Origin: Ruminobacter sp.
Lineage (GTDB): Bacteria > Pseudomonadota > Gammaproteobacteria > Enterobacterales > Succinivibrionaceae
DNA: 64,000 nt
Direction: 5' to 3'
Assembly: GCA_017940385.1 (NCBI GenBank)
Contig: JAGAYS010000048.1
Location: forward strand, 1 to 64,000
Part shown: positions 1 to 8,812 of the stretch, piece by piece
Layout of the letters: every line of letters begins with the position of its first letter
Numbering within the stretch: the stretch's first letter is position 1
Made by a program: the position numbers and the translations under genes
Notes under the pieces: generated by a model
Database searches by the model: none
Seen by the model: only the letters and a program-made list of their open reading frames with translations
Told to the model about the DNA's origin: nothing

Positions 1-14
1 ATAATTCATGGCAT

Positions 15-86
15 GGATCTTCATTTTGGTTGAGATGCTACATCTTGCAGGATGCAACTCAAACATAAAAGAAGATCCTTTTTTAT
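15..86 (+). terminator. Intrinsic terminator of an upstream gene
   Basis: Outer arms GGATCTTC (15-22) and GAAGATCC (71-78) pair exactly, with weaker inner pairing (TTGAG/CTCAA, CATC/GATG), followed directly by a T-run at 79-84. It would end a + strand transcript entering from outside the window. The hairpin is unusually long for a terminator. Confidence 0.55.
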
Positions 87-148
87 TCAATGCATAAATA
101 ATTTTTATTTTTTGCAATCACATAAAAAAAGTGATTGACCCATTTAAA

Positions 149-541
149 ATGAAAAAATTAATTGCTGCTTGCGCATTATTACTTTCTTCTGTTGCTTTTG
201 CAGGTATTCCTGCCGGTTACGAAGAAGTTGAAACCAATGCCGATAATCAGAGAGTTTTCGTAAACAATGCTACTGGAGCAAGTTTCAGCATTATGGCTCA
301 GACCAACCCTGAAACCGTATCTGCAAAGGCTGTAGCTGAAGAAGCCGCTTCACAGCTCGGTTGTAAGGGTGGCGTTGAAGGTGATGACAACTTCGCTGAA
401 GCTTCAGATTGCACCATCGAAGGCCAGTCTTTAAACTATGCCGTAATTATCAACGGTAACGACATGGTTGTATTCTACGCTAACGACAAGGTTACCGAAG
501 AAGACGTTGGTGCTTTCGCTAACTGGATCATGAGTGAATAA
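149..541 (+). CDS. Small exported protein of unknown function
   Basis: I do not recognise the family. The first residues (MKKLIAACALLLSSVAFAG) form a clear Sec signal peptide with a probable cut after AFA, leaving a small acidic periplasmic domain of about 110 residues with two cysteines that could form one disulfide. The ATG at 149 is chosen because the signal peptide begins there; an in-frame GTG at 131 would add six residues. No strong Shine-Dalgarno is visible before either. The gene stands alone: a terminator precedes it and another follows before ppa. Its codons resemble those of well-expressed neighbours such as ppa. Exported and monocistronic is what can be supported. Confidence 0.75.
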   Translation: MKKLIAACALLLSSVAFAGIPAGYEEVETNADNQRVFVNNATGASFSIMAQTNPETVSAKAVAEEAASQLGCKGGVEGDDNFAEASDCTIEGQSLNYAVIINGNDMVVFYANDKVTEEDVGAFANWIMSE

Positions 542-587
542 TTATTTTCCGACCAATAGTAGAAAATATTTATGACACCATAAAGTG

Positions 588-620
588 ACGGCCGGTATAC
601 TGATACCGGCCGTTGTTTTT
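588..620 (+). terminator. Intrinsic terminator after the small exported protein
   Basis: Perfect 11-bp stem ACGGCCGGTAT / ATACCGGCCGT with a four-base loop, followed by GTTTTT-type T-rich sequence. It lies about 45 bases after the stop at 541. Confidence 0.85.
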
Positions 621-769
621 CTCATCCCCGTTCACACGACATTCCACATTGATTTCAGGATTAAGATTCCGGATCTTTCCCGTTTTCACAATCACAAAGA
701 TAGTGAAAAAGCTCACGATATCTAATATAATATTGTCAATTTTTAATAATCTATCTAAGGAACTTAATC

Positions 770-1303
770 ATGATTTTAGACAACATTCCAGCAGGCAAGG
801 AATTACCTGAAGATCTTTATGCAGTTATTGAAATTCCTCAGAATGCCGATCCAATCAAGTATGAAGTAGACAAAGCTTCAGGTGCCGTATTCGTAGATCG
901 TTTCATGGCAACTCCTATGTTCTACCCATGCAACTACGGTTTTGTAAACCACTCTCTTTCTCTTGACGGCGATCCTCTCGACGTTTTAATTCCAACCCCA
1001 TATCCTTTACTCCCAGGTTCAGTAATTCGTTGCCGTCCTGTAGCAATGCTCAAGATGACTGATGAATCAGGTGAAGACACCAAGATCATTGCCGTTCCAC
1101 ACAGCAAGCTCACCAAGATTTACGAAAACATCAAGGATGTTGACGATCTTCCTGAATTACTCAAGGGTCAGATCAAGCACTTCTTTGAACACTACAAGGA
1201 ACTCGAAGCTGGTAAGTGGGTTCGCGTAGACGGTTGGGACAATAAGGCTGCCGCAATCAAGGAAATCGAAGCTTCAATCAAGCGTTACGAAGAACAGAAG
1301 TAA
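770..1303 (+). CDS. ppa: Inorganic pyrophosphatase, family I
   Basis: Soluble cytoplasmic enzyme that hydrolyses pyrophosphate to two phosphates, pulling biosynthetic reactions forward. The 177 residues match the length of E. coli Ppa (176). Family I landmarks are present: the [15 protein letters not shown] region, the FYPCNYGFV segment and the metal-binding cluster DGDPLDVL. The start is supported by a Shine-Dalgarno AAGGA at 757-761. A -10-like TAATAT lies upstream and a terminator closes the unit, so it is probably monocistronic and constitutive. Confidence 0.97.
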   Translation: MILDNIPAGKELPEDLYAVIEIPQNADPIKYEVDKASGAVFVDRFMATPMFYPCNYGFVNHSLSLDGDPLDVLIPTPYPLLPGSVIRCRPVAMLKMTDESGEDTKIIAVPHSKLTKIYENIKDVDDLPELLKGQIKHFFEHYKELEAGKWVRVDGWDNKAAAIKEIEASIKRYEEQK

Positions 1304-1345
1304 TTTAATGCAGATCGTACCTTAAGGTACGTCTGTTACCGACTG

Positions 1346-1383
1346 AAAAGGGAGAAGGCATTACTGCTTTCTCCCTTTTTTAT
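1346..1383 (+). terminator. Intrinsic terminator of ppa
   Basis: AAAGGGAGAA pairs with TTTCTCCCTT around a short loop and runs into TTTTTTAT. A separate 14-base palindrome (GTACCTTAAGGTAC) at 1317-1330 lies between the stop codon and this hairpin. Confidence 0.85.
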
Positions 1384-1433
1384 AGAACCCGCAGACACAG
1401 TCATCAGCAGTCATGTTGGAACGGCAACGCATG

Positions 1434-1469
1434 ACAAAAAAGAAGAGGCGGAAACACATTTCCGCCTCT
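1434..1469 (-). terminator. Intrinsic terminator of apbE
   Basis: AGAGGCGGAAA / TTTCCGCCTCT arms (1444-1454 and 1459-1469), with an A-rich run at 1436-1444 that reads as a T-rich tail on the - strand. It sits about 30 bases past the apbE stop. Confidence 0.85.
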
Positions 1470-1499
1470 CACTGAATTCAAACGTATGAAATAATCAGG

Positions 1500-2567
1500 T
1501 TATTCACATTCCAGATATCTGTGCATTGCACGGCTGTAATGTGTTTCAAAACCGTCATCATTGGCGTTTCTGGTTACAACGTATATGGCAATGTTGCGTT
1601 CATTGGCATACTTGAGAGCAGCTTCACCGCCCTTTACCATAAGACCGGTATCAACCGCATCAGTCCACAGGGCGGAAGGACCTACGACGGTAACGGAAAC
1701 CGTTCCATGCTCAACAGGTCTTCCGGTTGAAGGATCGATTATGTGAGAAAAAGTCTTTCCGTCCTTGCCCGCAATATAGTTTCTGTAACTGCCGGCAGTG
1801 GAAATTGCCTGCCCTTTCGTGCATACCGGAACGATTACGTTCCTGCCGACTGCATGCTCATTACTCGGATCTTCAATGGCAATAACCCAGTCCTTGCCAC
1901 GGTTGTTAACACCTTTGGTTCTAATGGCACCGGCAACTGACACCATGTAATTCTGAACCCCCTTGCGGTCAAGAAGCTCGGCAAGCTTGTCAGCACCGTA
2001 CCCTTCACCAACGGTAGCCAGGTCGATATAGATGTCAGGATTATCCTTCTGAAGATATGCAGAATCCTTTCCGATGGTTACGTGAATCTTATCCAGTCCG
2101 GTATTGGCTTTGGCCAAATTTATTTCTTCCAGGGTAGGAGGATTGCCGTCACGATTAACCTTCTTAGGTCCGAACCCCCATAAATTAACCAAAGGGCCGA
2201 CGGTTATGTCGGTTGCACCGTTCAGATCATTACCCACTCTGAGACTCTCAATGATAACATCAGCCATGTCCTGTGTTATCGGGAAAGGCTCTGTTGATTT
2301 TGAGCGGTTGAACTTTGACAGAACACTGTCCTTGTCAAAGGTAGATATGTCTTTATTGATTTTATGAAGAACTTCTTCAGCATCCCTGTCCAAACCTTTC
2401 TGTCCGCCGGGATAATCACCTACAACCGTAATACTGAAAAAAGTTCCCATGGTCTTGCCGTCAGAGTGAATCTCATCCTTGGGAGCACTGGCAAAATCAC
2501 AGCCTGTAACCGCAGCTGACAGTACGGCGGTGAATAAAACATTTTTTATAAAATTATTGTTTTTCAT
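1500..2567 (-). CDS. apbE: FAD:protein FMN transferase (lipoprotein)
   Basis: Transfers FMN from FAD onto a threonine of redox proteins such as NqrB, NqrC and RnfG. The 355 residues match E. coli ApbE (351). An N-terminal signal ends in a lipobox (AAVTGC, Cys23), so it should be a membrane-anchored periplasmic protein. Family motifs seen in order: TMGTFFSITV near residue 40, DLATVGEGYGADKL mid-protein, a VSVAGAIRTKG segment like that of E. coli, SHIIDPSTGRPVEHGTVSV, and TDAVDTGLMV, which carries the metal-binding Asp and Thr. It lies about 110 bases downstream of nqrM in the same direction, a usual pairing at the end of nqr operons. The nqr structural genes themselves are not in this window. 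Confidence 0.95.
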   Translation of the reverse strand: MKNNNFIKNVLFTAVLSAAVTGCDFASAPKDEIHSDGKTMGTFFSITVVGDYPGGQKGLDRDAEEVLHKINKDISTFDKDSVLSKFNRSKSTEPFPITQDMADVIIESLRVGNDLNGATDITVGPLVNLWGFGPKKVNRDGNPPTLEEINLAKANTGLDKIHVTIGKDSAYLQKDNPDIYIDLATVGEGYGADKLAELLDRKGVQNYMVSVAGAIRTKGVNNRGKDWVIAIEDPSNEHAVGRNVIVPVCTKGQAISTAGSYRNYIAGKDGKTFSHIIDPSTGRPVEHGTVSVTVVGPSALWTDAVDTGLMVKGGEAALKYANERNIAIYVVTRNANDDGFETHYSRAMHRYLECE

Positions 2568-2677
2568 ACATCCTCTAATAATAATTTTTTAAATTATTCA
2601 TTAGTGCCTCAAATGCGCATCCTGCACATTCTCATTCATTGGTCTTCTAACGTACCAGATACGGCAGAATGATCTAA

Positions 2678-2887
2678 TCAGTCCTGCCCTTTATCACCTC
2701 TTAATTCAGCAATCTTGTTTTTTATTCTTCTCTTGAAACAAGGTTTTTCACAGCTGCACACCTTATCAACACCCACGTTGGCAAGTCCGCCGCAAGAACC
2801 ATTAATTACCTTCTTCTGAAAGATGTAACCGATACCGGCAAGAAGAAAGAACAAAGCAAAAATAATCAATGTATACAAAAAAATCAT
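2678..2887 (-). CDS. nqrM: Na+-NQR maturation factor NqrM (DUF539)
   Basis: Small membrane protein of 69 residues needed, in characterised species, to insert the iron centre of Na+-translocating NADH:quinone reductase. One N-terminal membrane helix (about residues 2-23) is followed by the diagnostic cysteine stretch GSCGGLANVGVDKVCSCEKPC, which matches the NqrM pattern closely. The ATG has an AGGTG Shine-Dalgarno about nine bases upstream. It is followed by apbE, whose product flavinylates NqrB and NqrC, so the pair is a cofactor-loading unit. It implies that the genome encodes Na+-NQR elsewhere. Confidence 0.92.
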   Translation of the reverse strand: MIFLYTLIIFALFFLLAGIGYIFQKKVINGSCGGLANVGVDKVCSCEKPCFKRRIKNKIAELRGDKGQD

Positions 2888-3272
2888 TATTTTTCACCTG
2901 AAATTTTTACCGTACTCATACATTTTTGTTCTGTCTCTGATTCTGCTGTAAAAAAAATAAAAGCAACAATCCGTATGAGTTTATCACGCATAAATTTCTT
3001 GAATTTTATCACAGATTATCAAAATTTGCTATATATCACACTTTGAATAAATCAACATTTTATATATCAATGAACTGCCTGCTGCCTTCACGATGATATT
3101 TTTTTCAGTAACTGTCTTTTTTTTGATAAAATAATCGCGGTTTCACAGGCTCCGTTCCGACGGCCGAACGTAATGAAAAAACGTTCACCGGATGCAGTAT
3201 CTGCATGATATTTTCTGCAGAAAGGAGCTGATCCGAAGGTTATTTTTAATTTAGTCCAGGACATTAAAAAAA
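2888..3272. other. Gene-free divergent region between nqrM and proS
   Basis: 385 AT-rich bases between two divergent genes. It must hold both promoters, but no near-consensus -35/-10 pair stands out. A near-palindrome TTGAATAAATCAA lies near 3044-3056; it has one base fewer in the spacer than an FNR box. The only open frame here (3088-3282, - strand) has no start context or protein likeness. An AGGA at about 3257-3261 may serve proS. Confidence 0.5.
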
Positions 3273-4994
3273 ATGCGCACAAGCAAATTTTTATTATCTA
3301 CTCTTAAGGAAACTCCTGCTGAAGCATCAATCGCCAGCCATCAGCTGATGCTAAGAGCGGGTTTAATCAGACAGTTAGCCTCAGGTTTGTATATTTGGTT
3401 ACCGACCGGCCAGAGAGTTCTCCAGAAGGTTCAAAACATCATCCGAGAGGAAATGGATAAGTCCGGGGCACTTGAAATCAACATGCCTGTAGTTCAGCCG
3501 GCTGAACTGTGGCAGGAATCAGGGCGCTGGGAACATTATGGTCCTGAACTCTGCCGTTTTACTGACCGTAAGGATAACAGCTTCGTTCTCGGACCGACCC
3601 ACGAGGAAGTCGTAACCTGGCTGTCACGCTATGAAATCAAGAGCTACAAGCAGTTACCTATCAATCTGTATCAGATTCAGACTAAATTCAGGGATGAGGT
3701 AAGACCTAGATTCGGTGTAATGAGAGGCCGTGAATTCGTAATGAAGGACTCCTACTCATTCCATCTCAACAAGGAAAGTCTGAGAGAAACCTATGAACTC
3801 ATGTACAACACCTACTGCCGCATTTTTGACAGACTCGGTCTGACCTATCGTCCTGTGGAAGCTGATACCGGATCCATCGGCGGCAGCCACTCACACGAAT
3901 TCCAGGTTCTGGCTGATGCCGGCGAAGACATTATTGCCTTCTCAACCGAATCAGACTATGCGGCAAACATTGAGATGGCTGAAGCCGTAGCCCCTTCAGA
4001 ACCAAGAAAGGCTCCGGAAAAGAAAATGGAACGCATAAGCACTCCTGATGCCAAGACCATTGAAGAAGTAGCCAAGTTCTTAAATGTCAGTGAAAAGGAT
4101 TTATGCAAGTCTCTTGTGGTTCACGGATTTAATCAGAAGACCGGAGAAAAAGAACTTGTTCTGCTTGTTCTTCGCGGCGATCACGAACTGAATGAAGTAA
4201 AGGCCGAGAAAGTTCCGGGCATAGCAAAACCTCTCACCATGGCTACCGATGATGAAATCAGAAAGACTTTCGGTGCCGCACCGGGCTCTCTTGGTCCGGT
4301 AGGCTTTAACGGACGCATCATTGTGGACAGAACTGCCAACGTCTGCAGTGATTTCTACTGCGGAGCCAATGAAGACGGCTTCCACCTCGGCGGCGTAAAC
4401 TGGGATCGCGACGTTCAGAACTATGAAGTTCAGGATCTGCGCTGTGTTGTTGAAGGAGATCCAAGCCCTGACGGAAAAGGAACCCTGGTATTAAAACACG
4501 GTATCGAAGTCGGTCAGGTTTTTGAACTTGGCACCAAATACTCTCAGGCAATGAACTGTACAGTTCTTAATGAGGCCGGTCAGAACATTCCTATGGAAAT
4601 GGGCTGTTACGGCATAGGTGTTACCCGTGTTATTGCCGCTGCCATTGAACAGAACCATGACGATAAGGGAATTGTTTGGCCTGCAGCCATGGCTCCTTTC
4701 CAGATCGCCATTATTCCAATCAATTACAACAAGAGCGAGACCGTAAAGAAGGAAGCCGACAGACTTTATCAGGAACTCATCGCCAAGGGATATGAAGTCA
4801 TTCTTGATGACAGGGGCGAACGTCCTGGCGTAATGTTTGCGGACATGAAGCTCATCGGTGTCCCTCACTCAATCATTCTCGGTGAAAAATCACTTGCCGA
4901 CGGCATGGCCGAATATGAAAGCAGAACCAGCGATGAAAAGGTCAAGTTACCTCTCGCTGAAATTGTTGCGAACATAGAATCTCAGCTTCAGTAG
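3273..4994 (+). CDS. proS: Prolyl-tRNA synthetase
   Basis: Class II aminoacyl-tRNA synthetase charging tRNA-Pro. At 573 residues it matches the E. coli enzyme (572). The order is: class II core with the motif 2 region ([20 protein letters not shown]), a YbaK-like editing insertion at about residues 230-390 that clears Ala-tRNA-Pro, motif 3 ([14 protein letters not shown]), and the C-terminal anticodon-binding domain ([10 protein letters not shown] to the end). It stands as a single gene, facing bioA across a shared terminator. Start ATG at 3273 matches the family N-terminus ([18 protein letters not shown]). Confidence 0.98.
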   Translation: MRTSKFLLSTLKETPAEASIASHQLMLRAGLIRQLASGLYIWLPTGQRVLQKVQNIIREEMDKSGALEINMPVVQPAELWQESGRWEHYGPELCRFTDRKDNSFVLGPTHEEVVTWLSRYEIKSYKQLPINLYQIQTKFRDEVRPRFGVMRGREFVMKDSYSFHLNKESLRETYELMYNTYCRIFDRLGLTYRPVEADTGSIGGSHSHEFQVLADAGEDIIAFSTESDYAANIEMAEAVAPSEPRKAPEKKMERISTPDAKTIEEVAKFLNVSEKDLCKSLVVHGFNQKTGEKELVLLVLRGDHELNEVKAEKVPGIAKPLTMATDDEIRKTFGAAPGSLGPVGFNGRIIVDRTANVCSDFYCGANEDGFHLGGVNWDRDVQNYEVQDLRCVVEGDPSPDGKGTLVLKHGIEVGQVFELGTKYSQAMNCTVLNEAGQNIPMEMGCYGIGVTRVIAAAIEQNHDDKGIVWPAAMAPFQIAIIPINYNKSETVKKEADRLYQELIAKGYEVILDDRGERPGVMFADMKLIGVPHSIILGEKSLADGMAEYESRTSDEKVKLPLAEIVANIESQLQ

Positions 4995-5000
4995 TAAATA

Positions 5001-5024
5001 CGTCATTCCGACCCGAGAATGACG
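5001..5024. repeat. Short inverted repeat after proS
   Basis: CGTCATTC and GAATGACG pair exactly around an eight-base loop, with no T-run after it. It may help protect or fold the proS 3' end. Confidence 0.4.
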
Positions 5025-5035
5025 ATAACAGACAG

Positions 5036-5085
5036 AAAAACAATCCCGGATTTATTGTAATCATTCAAAATCCGGGATTTTTCTT
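5036..5085. terminator. Bidirectional intrinsic terminator between proS and bioA
   Basis: AATCCCGGATTT and AAATCCGGGATT form a 12-bp stem. T-rich sequence follows on the + strand (5078-5087) and an A-run precedes it (5036-5040), so it can end both converging genes. Confidence 0.85.
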
Positions 5086-5109
5086 TTTAACTGAAGGCAT
5101 CAGGAGAAA

Positions 5110-6465
5110 TCAGACTGAAAAACAGCCCCGAGAAGCCTGAACTCCGTCATTAAGCTGAAATACCAGTTCCCTTACGGCACTTATGCACGTCTGAAGCTGT
5201 TCATCAGTAATGATAAAAGGCGGATAAATATATATGATACTGCCAAAAGGACGCAGCCAGATTCCTTTATCCACAAAAAAACGCTGCATCGATACCGTAT
5301 CAACAGGTTTTGTCAGTTCAACCACGCCACAGGCACCAAGAGCTCTTACATCCTTAACAGTCCCGGTACATGATACGAGATCCCTGAGTCCCTCATACAG
5401 AACCTTTTCAATATGTCTCGTTTTCTCACACACGTTTTCAGAAAGAAGTAAATCCAAACTTCCGTTGGCGGCCGCACAGGCCAGAGGATTAGCCATGAAT
5501 GTCGGTCCATGCATCAGAACCCTCGACGGAGATAAACTTATGCCATTAGATATTCTGTCTGTCACGGCAACGGCACTTAAGGTCATCATGCCGCCTGTAA
5601 GCCCCTTCCCCAACGTCATGATGTCAGGTGTAATGCCTGCATGCTCACAGGCAAACATTCTACCTGTTCTGCCAAATCCCGTTGCTATTTCATCGCAGAT
5701 CATAACTACGTCATATCTGCTGCATAATTCCCTCGCCCTGACAAGATACTGAGGATGATAAAAATACATTCCTCCCGCCCCCTGCATTACAGGTTCGAGA
5801 ATAAAGGCAGCAACCTCGTGAGAATGATCTTTCAGAAAATTTTCCAGAGGCAGCATGGCTGAATCATTCCACTCTCCGTGAAAAGTGACGGCCGGTCTTT
5901 CAATAAAATACTGTCCGGGAATATAACTCTGATATTCAGAACTGAAGCCGCTGCCAGGATCCGTCACTGACATGGCTGCCATGGTATCACCATGATACCC
6001 TCCCCTGACCGTAAGAAATTTTGTTCTTCCAGGATTACGGGCAGACTGATACTGTATGGCCATTTTCAATGCCACCTCCACCGCTACGGATCCGCTGTCT
6101 GCCAGAAATATGTTATTCAGGCCCTCCGGAAGCATCCCGGAAAGCCTTTTGCAGAGTATTGTGGCCGGGTCATGTCTTATGCCGGCAAACATCACGTGTG
6201 AAAGTGTGTGAAGCTGTTTCTGAACGGCTTCAATGAGATGAGGGTGACTGTATCCGTGACAGCATGCCCACCAGCTTGACATGCCGTCAATCAGCTCACG
6301 TCCGTCGTCAAGTCTTAACAGACATCTATCCGCACTAACCACGTGGTATGTAGGTATTGGAGAATTTAGTGACGTATACGGATGCCACACATGCTTCTCG
6401 TCAAATTCACTCAATTCACTGTCAATTTCAGTTTTTTTATCATTTACTTTATCTGTATTGTTCAT
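5110..6465 (-). CDS. bioA: Adenosylmethionine-8-amino-7-oxononanoate aminotransferase
   Basis: PLP enzyme of biotin synthesis converting KAPA to DAPA with S-adenosylmethionine as amino donor. The 451-residue protein has the BioA signature HVWHPYTS near the N-terminus, the WWACCHGYSHP segment, YHGDTMAAMSV, the PLP-binding ICDEIATGFGRTGRMFACE, the Schiff-base lysine in LGKGLTGGMM, and LMHGPTFMANPLACAAA. A short charged extension of about 20 residues precedes the family core. It is divergent from bioBFC across a 105-bp gap, the same arrangement as in E. coli, where BirA represses both sides. Confidence 0.97.
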   Translation of the reverse strand: MNNTDKVNDKKTEIDSELSEFDEKHVWHPYTSLNSPIPTYHVVSADRCLLRLDDGRELIDGMSSWWACCHGYSHPHLIEAVQKQLHTLSHVMFAGIRHDPATILCKRLSGMLPEGLNNIFLADSGSVAVEVALKMAIQYQSARNPGRTKFLTVRGGYHGDTMAAMSVTDPGSGFSSEYQSYIPGQYFIERPAVTFHGEWNDSAMLPLENFLKDHSHEVAAFILEPVMQGAGGMYFYHPQYLVRARELCSRYDVVMICDEIATGFGRTGRMFACEHAGITPDIMTLGKGLTGGMMTLSAVAVTDRISNGISLSPSRVLMHGPTFMANPLACAAANGSLDLLLSENVCEKTRHIEKVLYEGLRDLVSCTGTVKDVRALGACGVVELTKPVDTVSMQRFFVDKGIWLRPFGSIIYIYPPFIITDEQLQTCISAVRELVFQLNDGVQASRGCFSV

Positions 6466-6476
6466 TTATTGCTCAT

Positions 6477-6516
6477 TTGTTTAGTGTTTATATTGAATTT
6501 TAGTTTACAGTATACT
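6477..6516. promoter_or_regulatory. Candidate BirA operator and bioB promoter
   Basis: Half-sites TTGTTTAGT (6477-6485) and AGTTTACAG (6502-6510) have the same 16-base spacing as the E. coli biotin operator (TTGTAAACC / GGTTTACAA). The right half matches 7 of 9 bases and the left 5 of 9. A -10-like TATACT at 6511-6516 follows towards bioB. The location between bioA and bioB fits; the left half is a weak match. Confidence 0.45.
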
Positions 6517-6570
6517 ATCTTGTGAAAAAATTTAAATGACTACATCATTTTGACCTGGACTTGAAAAAAC

Positions 6571-7614
6571 ATGACTGAATTAAGATATGACTGGACCGTC
6601 GAAGAAATATTAAAACTCTTTGAAACTCCGTTTCTGGAACTGGTCTTCCGTGCCCAGCAAATTCACCGAGAAAACTTTAAAGCAAACGAAGTGCAGATAA
6701 GCTCTCTTCTTTCAATAAAGACCGGAAGCTGTCCGGAAGACTGTAAATACTGTCCTCAGAGTGCCCACAATAAAACGGATGTGAATAAGGAAAAGCTTCT
6801 GGAAATGGACATAATTAAGGCCAAAGCAGCCGAGGCACTTCAAAGCGGAGCTACCAGATTCTGCATGGGCGCTGCCTGGAGAAACCCTAAAGACAGTGAC
6901 ATGCCATACCTTAAGGAAATCATAAAAACTGTAAAAGGCATGGGACTGGAAACCTGCATGACACTCGGTATGCTGACCCCGCAACAGGCAGAGGAACTTA
7001 AGGATGCCGGACTCGACTACTATAATCACAATATCGACACCAGTCCGGAATTCTACGACCAGATCATAACCACCAGAACATTCAATGATCGTCTGAAAAC
7101 TCTGGAGCACATACGCAGGGCAGGAATAAAAATCTGCTGCGGAGGCATTGTGGGAATGGGTGAAAGCCTCCGGGATCGGGCAAGTTTTCTGAAATCACTG
7201 GCGAACCTTAACCCTCATCCTGAATCTGTTCCAATCAATCTTCTGGTAAAGGTTAAGGGAACCCCATTGGAAAACTCAGAGGATCTTGACCCAATTGATT
7301 TCATCAGAATGATTGCCGTTGCCAGAATCATCATGCCGACTTCTCACGTAAGAATGTCGGCAGGAAGAAACAGCTTAAGCACCGAAGCTCAGGCTCTGTG
7401 TTTTATGGCCGGAGCCAACTCAATTTTCTATGGTGGAAAACTGCTGACAACTCCGAATGCCGAAATGGATTCCGACGAGAAGCTCATGCATAAACTCGGC
7501 ATTAAAACCACCCTTAACACTTCCTGCAAAACTCCGCACGACGACCGCATAGCCATTTTCAAGGCCATGCATCACGGTCACTCCGATCATAAGTGCTTTA
7601 AACTTGAAGAATAA
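6571..7614 (+). CDS. bioB: Biotin synthase
   Basis: Radical SAM enzyme that inserts sulfur into dethiobiotin. At 347 residues it is the E. coli length (346). The radical SAM cluster motif [13 protein letters not shown] (CxxxCxxC) lies near residue 53, and further conserved pieces include [28 protein letters not shown] and [11 protein letters not shown], as well as the VRMSAGR arginine segment. It begins the bioB-bioF-bioC unit, 22 bases before bioF, and is probably controlled from the shared bioA/bioB gap. Confidence 0.98.
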   Translation: MTELRYDWTVEEILKLFETPFLELVFRAQQIHRENFKANEVQISSLLSIKTGSCPEDCKYCPQSAHNKTDVNKEKLLEMDIIKAKAAEALQSGATRFCMGAAWRNPKDSDMPYLKEIIKTVKGMGLETCMTLGMLTPQQAEELKDAGLDYYNHNIDTSPEFYDQIITTRTFNDRLKTLEHIRRAGIKICCGGIVGMGESLRDRASFLKSLANLNPHPESVPINLLVKVKGTPLENSEDLDPIDFIRMIAVARIIMPTSHVRMSAGRNSLSTEAQALCFMAGANSIFYGGKLLTTPNAEMDSDEKLMHKLGIKTTLNTSCKTPHDDRIAIFKAMHHGHSDHKCFKLEE

Positions 7615-7636
7615 CCCCGAACCGGAGGACGAATAA

Positions 7637-8812
7637 ATGTCAGACAGTTTCAGCCTTACGACCAATATTCGGGAAAAGCTTCAGAGAATCAGGGAGTCCG
7701 GTGCCTTCCGGAAACTCCTGACCGTAGATGAAAGAACCGGCTCCCGAATAAAAATGAACGGCCGATGGTACGTCAATTTTGCCGGTAATGACTACCTTGG
7801 ACTTGCTGCAGCTCCAGAAACGGCCGAAGCCCTGAACGAAGGAATCCGGCTGTACGGAGCCGGTACCGGAGCCAGTGCCGTTGTTACGGGACACACCCGT
7901 GCCCATTCCGAACTTGAGGAACTACTGTGCGACATCACTGGAAAAGAAGCCGTAATTCTTTTCAATACGGGTTTTGCAGCAAATCAGACGCTGATAAAGG
8001 CCGGCATAAACCTTAAAGCCAACCTGCTGCTGGACAGACTGGTACATGCGTCAATGCAGGATGCGATATTTTCAGCCCCTGAATTTCAGAGATTCAGACA
8101 TAATGACATGGTTCACGCCGAAAAAATTCTTGAAAAGCACCCCGGCTCCCTCATATTCACGGAAGGAGTTTTCAGCATGGACGGAGATCTCTCAGATCTG
8201 AAAAAACTGACGGAACTGAAAAAACGGTATAATTCATACCTTATTCTGGATGACGCACACGGATTCGGTGTTCTTGGCGAACGCGGGTGCGGAACCGCCG
8301 AGCACCTCGGAATTCCGGGAACGGAGATTGACGTATTCATGGGGACACTCAGCAAGGCCTGCGGCTTAAGCGGAGCCTTCATAGCAGCAGACAGGGATTT
8401 TATCGACTATCTCATCAATACAGGAAGGGAATACATATATTCCACGGCGGCCCCCGCCTTTATTGCCCATGCATTAATCAAAACTATTAAATACATTACA
8501 GGAAATGAAGGCAGGGAATTACGTCACCATCTGCATGCAATGACGGAACTGTTCAGAAAAAGATTCAGTGAACTTGACATAAACGCCTCACTTTTAAATT
8601 CAGAAACATCAATACAGCCGGTAATCATTGGTGCAAATGAAGAACTCATGTCCGTCAGCGGAAAGATCACTGACAAAGGTTTCTTATGCGGCGCAATCCG
8701 TCCGCCGACAGTGCCGCAGGGAACAGCCAGACTGCGCATCACCGTCACGGCCGCGCACAGCGACACGGACATAATAAATCTTACCGACACTCTGAAGGAT
8801 ATAATCGGCTGA
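7637..8812 (+). CDS. bioF: 8-amino-7-oxononanoate synthase
   Basis: PLP enzyme condensing pimeloyl-ACP (or CoA) with alanine to KAPA. The 391 residues carry the alpha-oxoamine synthase pattern: GNDYLGLAA, GTGASAVVTGHTRAHSELE, FNTGFAANQT, ILDDAHGFGVLGERG and the Schiff-base lysine in GTLSKACGLSGAF. A strong Shine-Dalgarno (CCGGAGG at 7622-7628) marks the start. Its stop codon overlaps the bioC start in TGATG, indicating translational coupling. Confidence 0.97.
   Translation: MSDSFSLTTNIREKLQRIRESGAFRKLLTVDERTGSRIKMNGRWYVNFAGNDYLGLAAAPETAEALNEGIRLYGAGTGASAVVTGHTRAHSELEELLCDITGKEAVILFNTGFAANQTLIKAGINLKANLLLDRLVHASMQDAIFSAPEFQRFRHNDMVHAEKILEKHPGSLIFTEGVFSMDGDLSDLKKLTELKKRYNSYLILDDAHGFGVLGERGCGTAEHLGIPGTEIDVFMGTLSKACGLSGAFIAADRDFIDYLINTGREYIYSTAAPAFIAHALIKTIKYITGNEGRELRHHLHAMTELFRKRFSELDINASLLNSETSIQPVIIGANEELMSVSGKITDKGFLCGAIRPPTVPQGTARLRITVTAAHSDTDIINLTDTLKDIIG

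Noticed and set aside
613-810. 65-codon + strand frame before ppa
   Set aside because: Begins in the preceding terminator and overlaps the ppa start; composition not protein-like.
1883-2000. Possible loss of a catalytic Glu in ApbE (AGA where GGE is common)
   Set aside because: E. coli ApbE also has an alanine in the corresponding GGA segment, so this is ordinary variation.
3044-3057. TTGAATAAATCAA as an FNR site upstream of nqrM
   Set aside because: The half-sites are one base too close and the inner T/A positions do not match.
3088-3282. 64-codon - strand frame between nqrM and proS
   Set aside because: Overlaps the proS start and has no ribosome site or family likeness.
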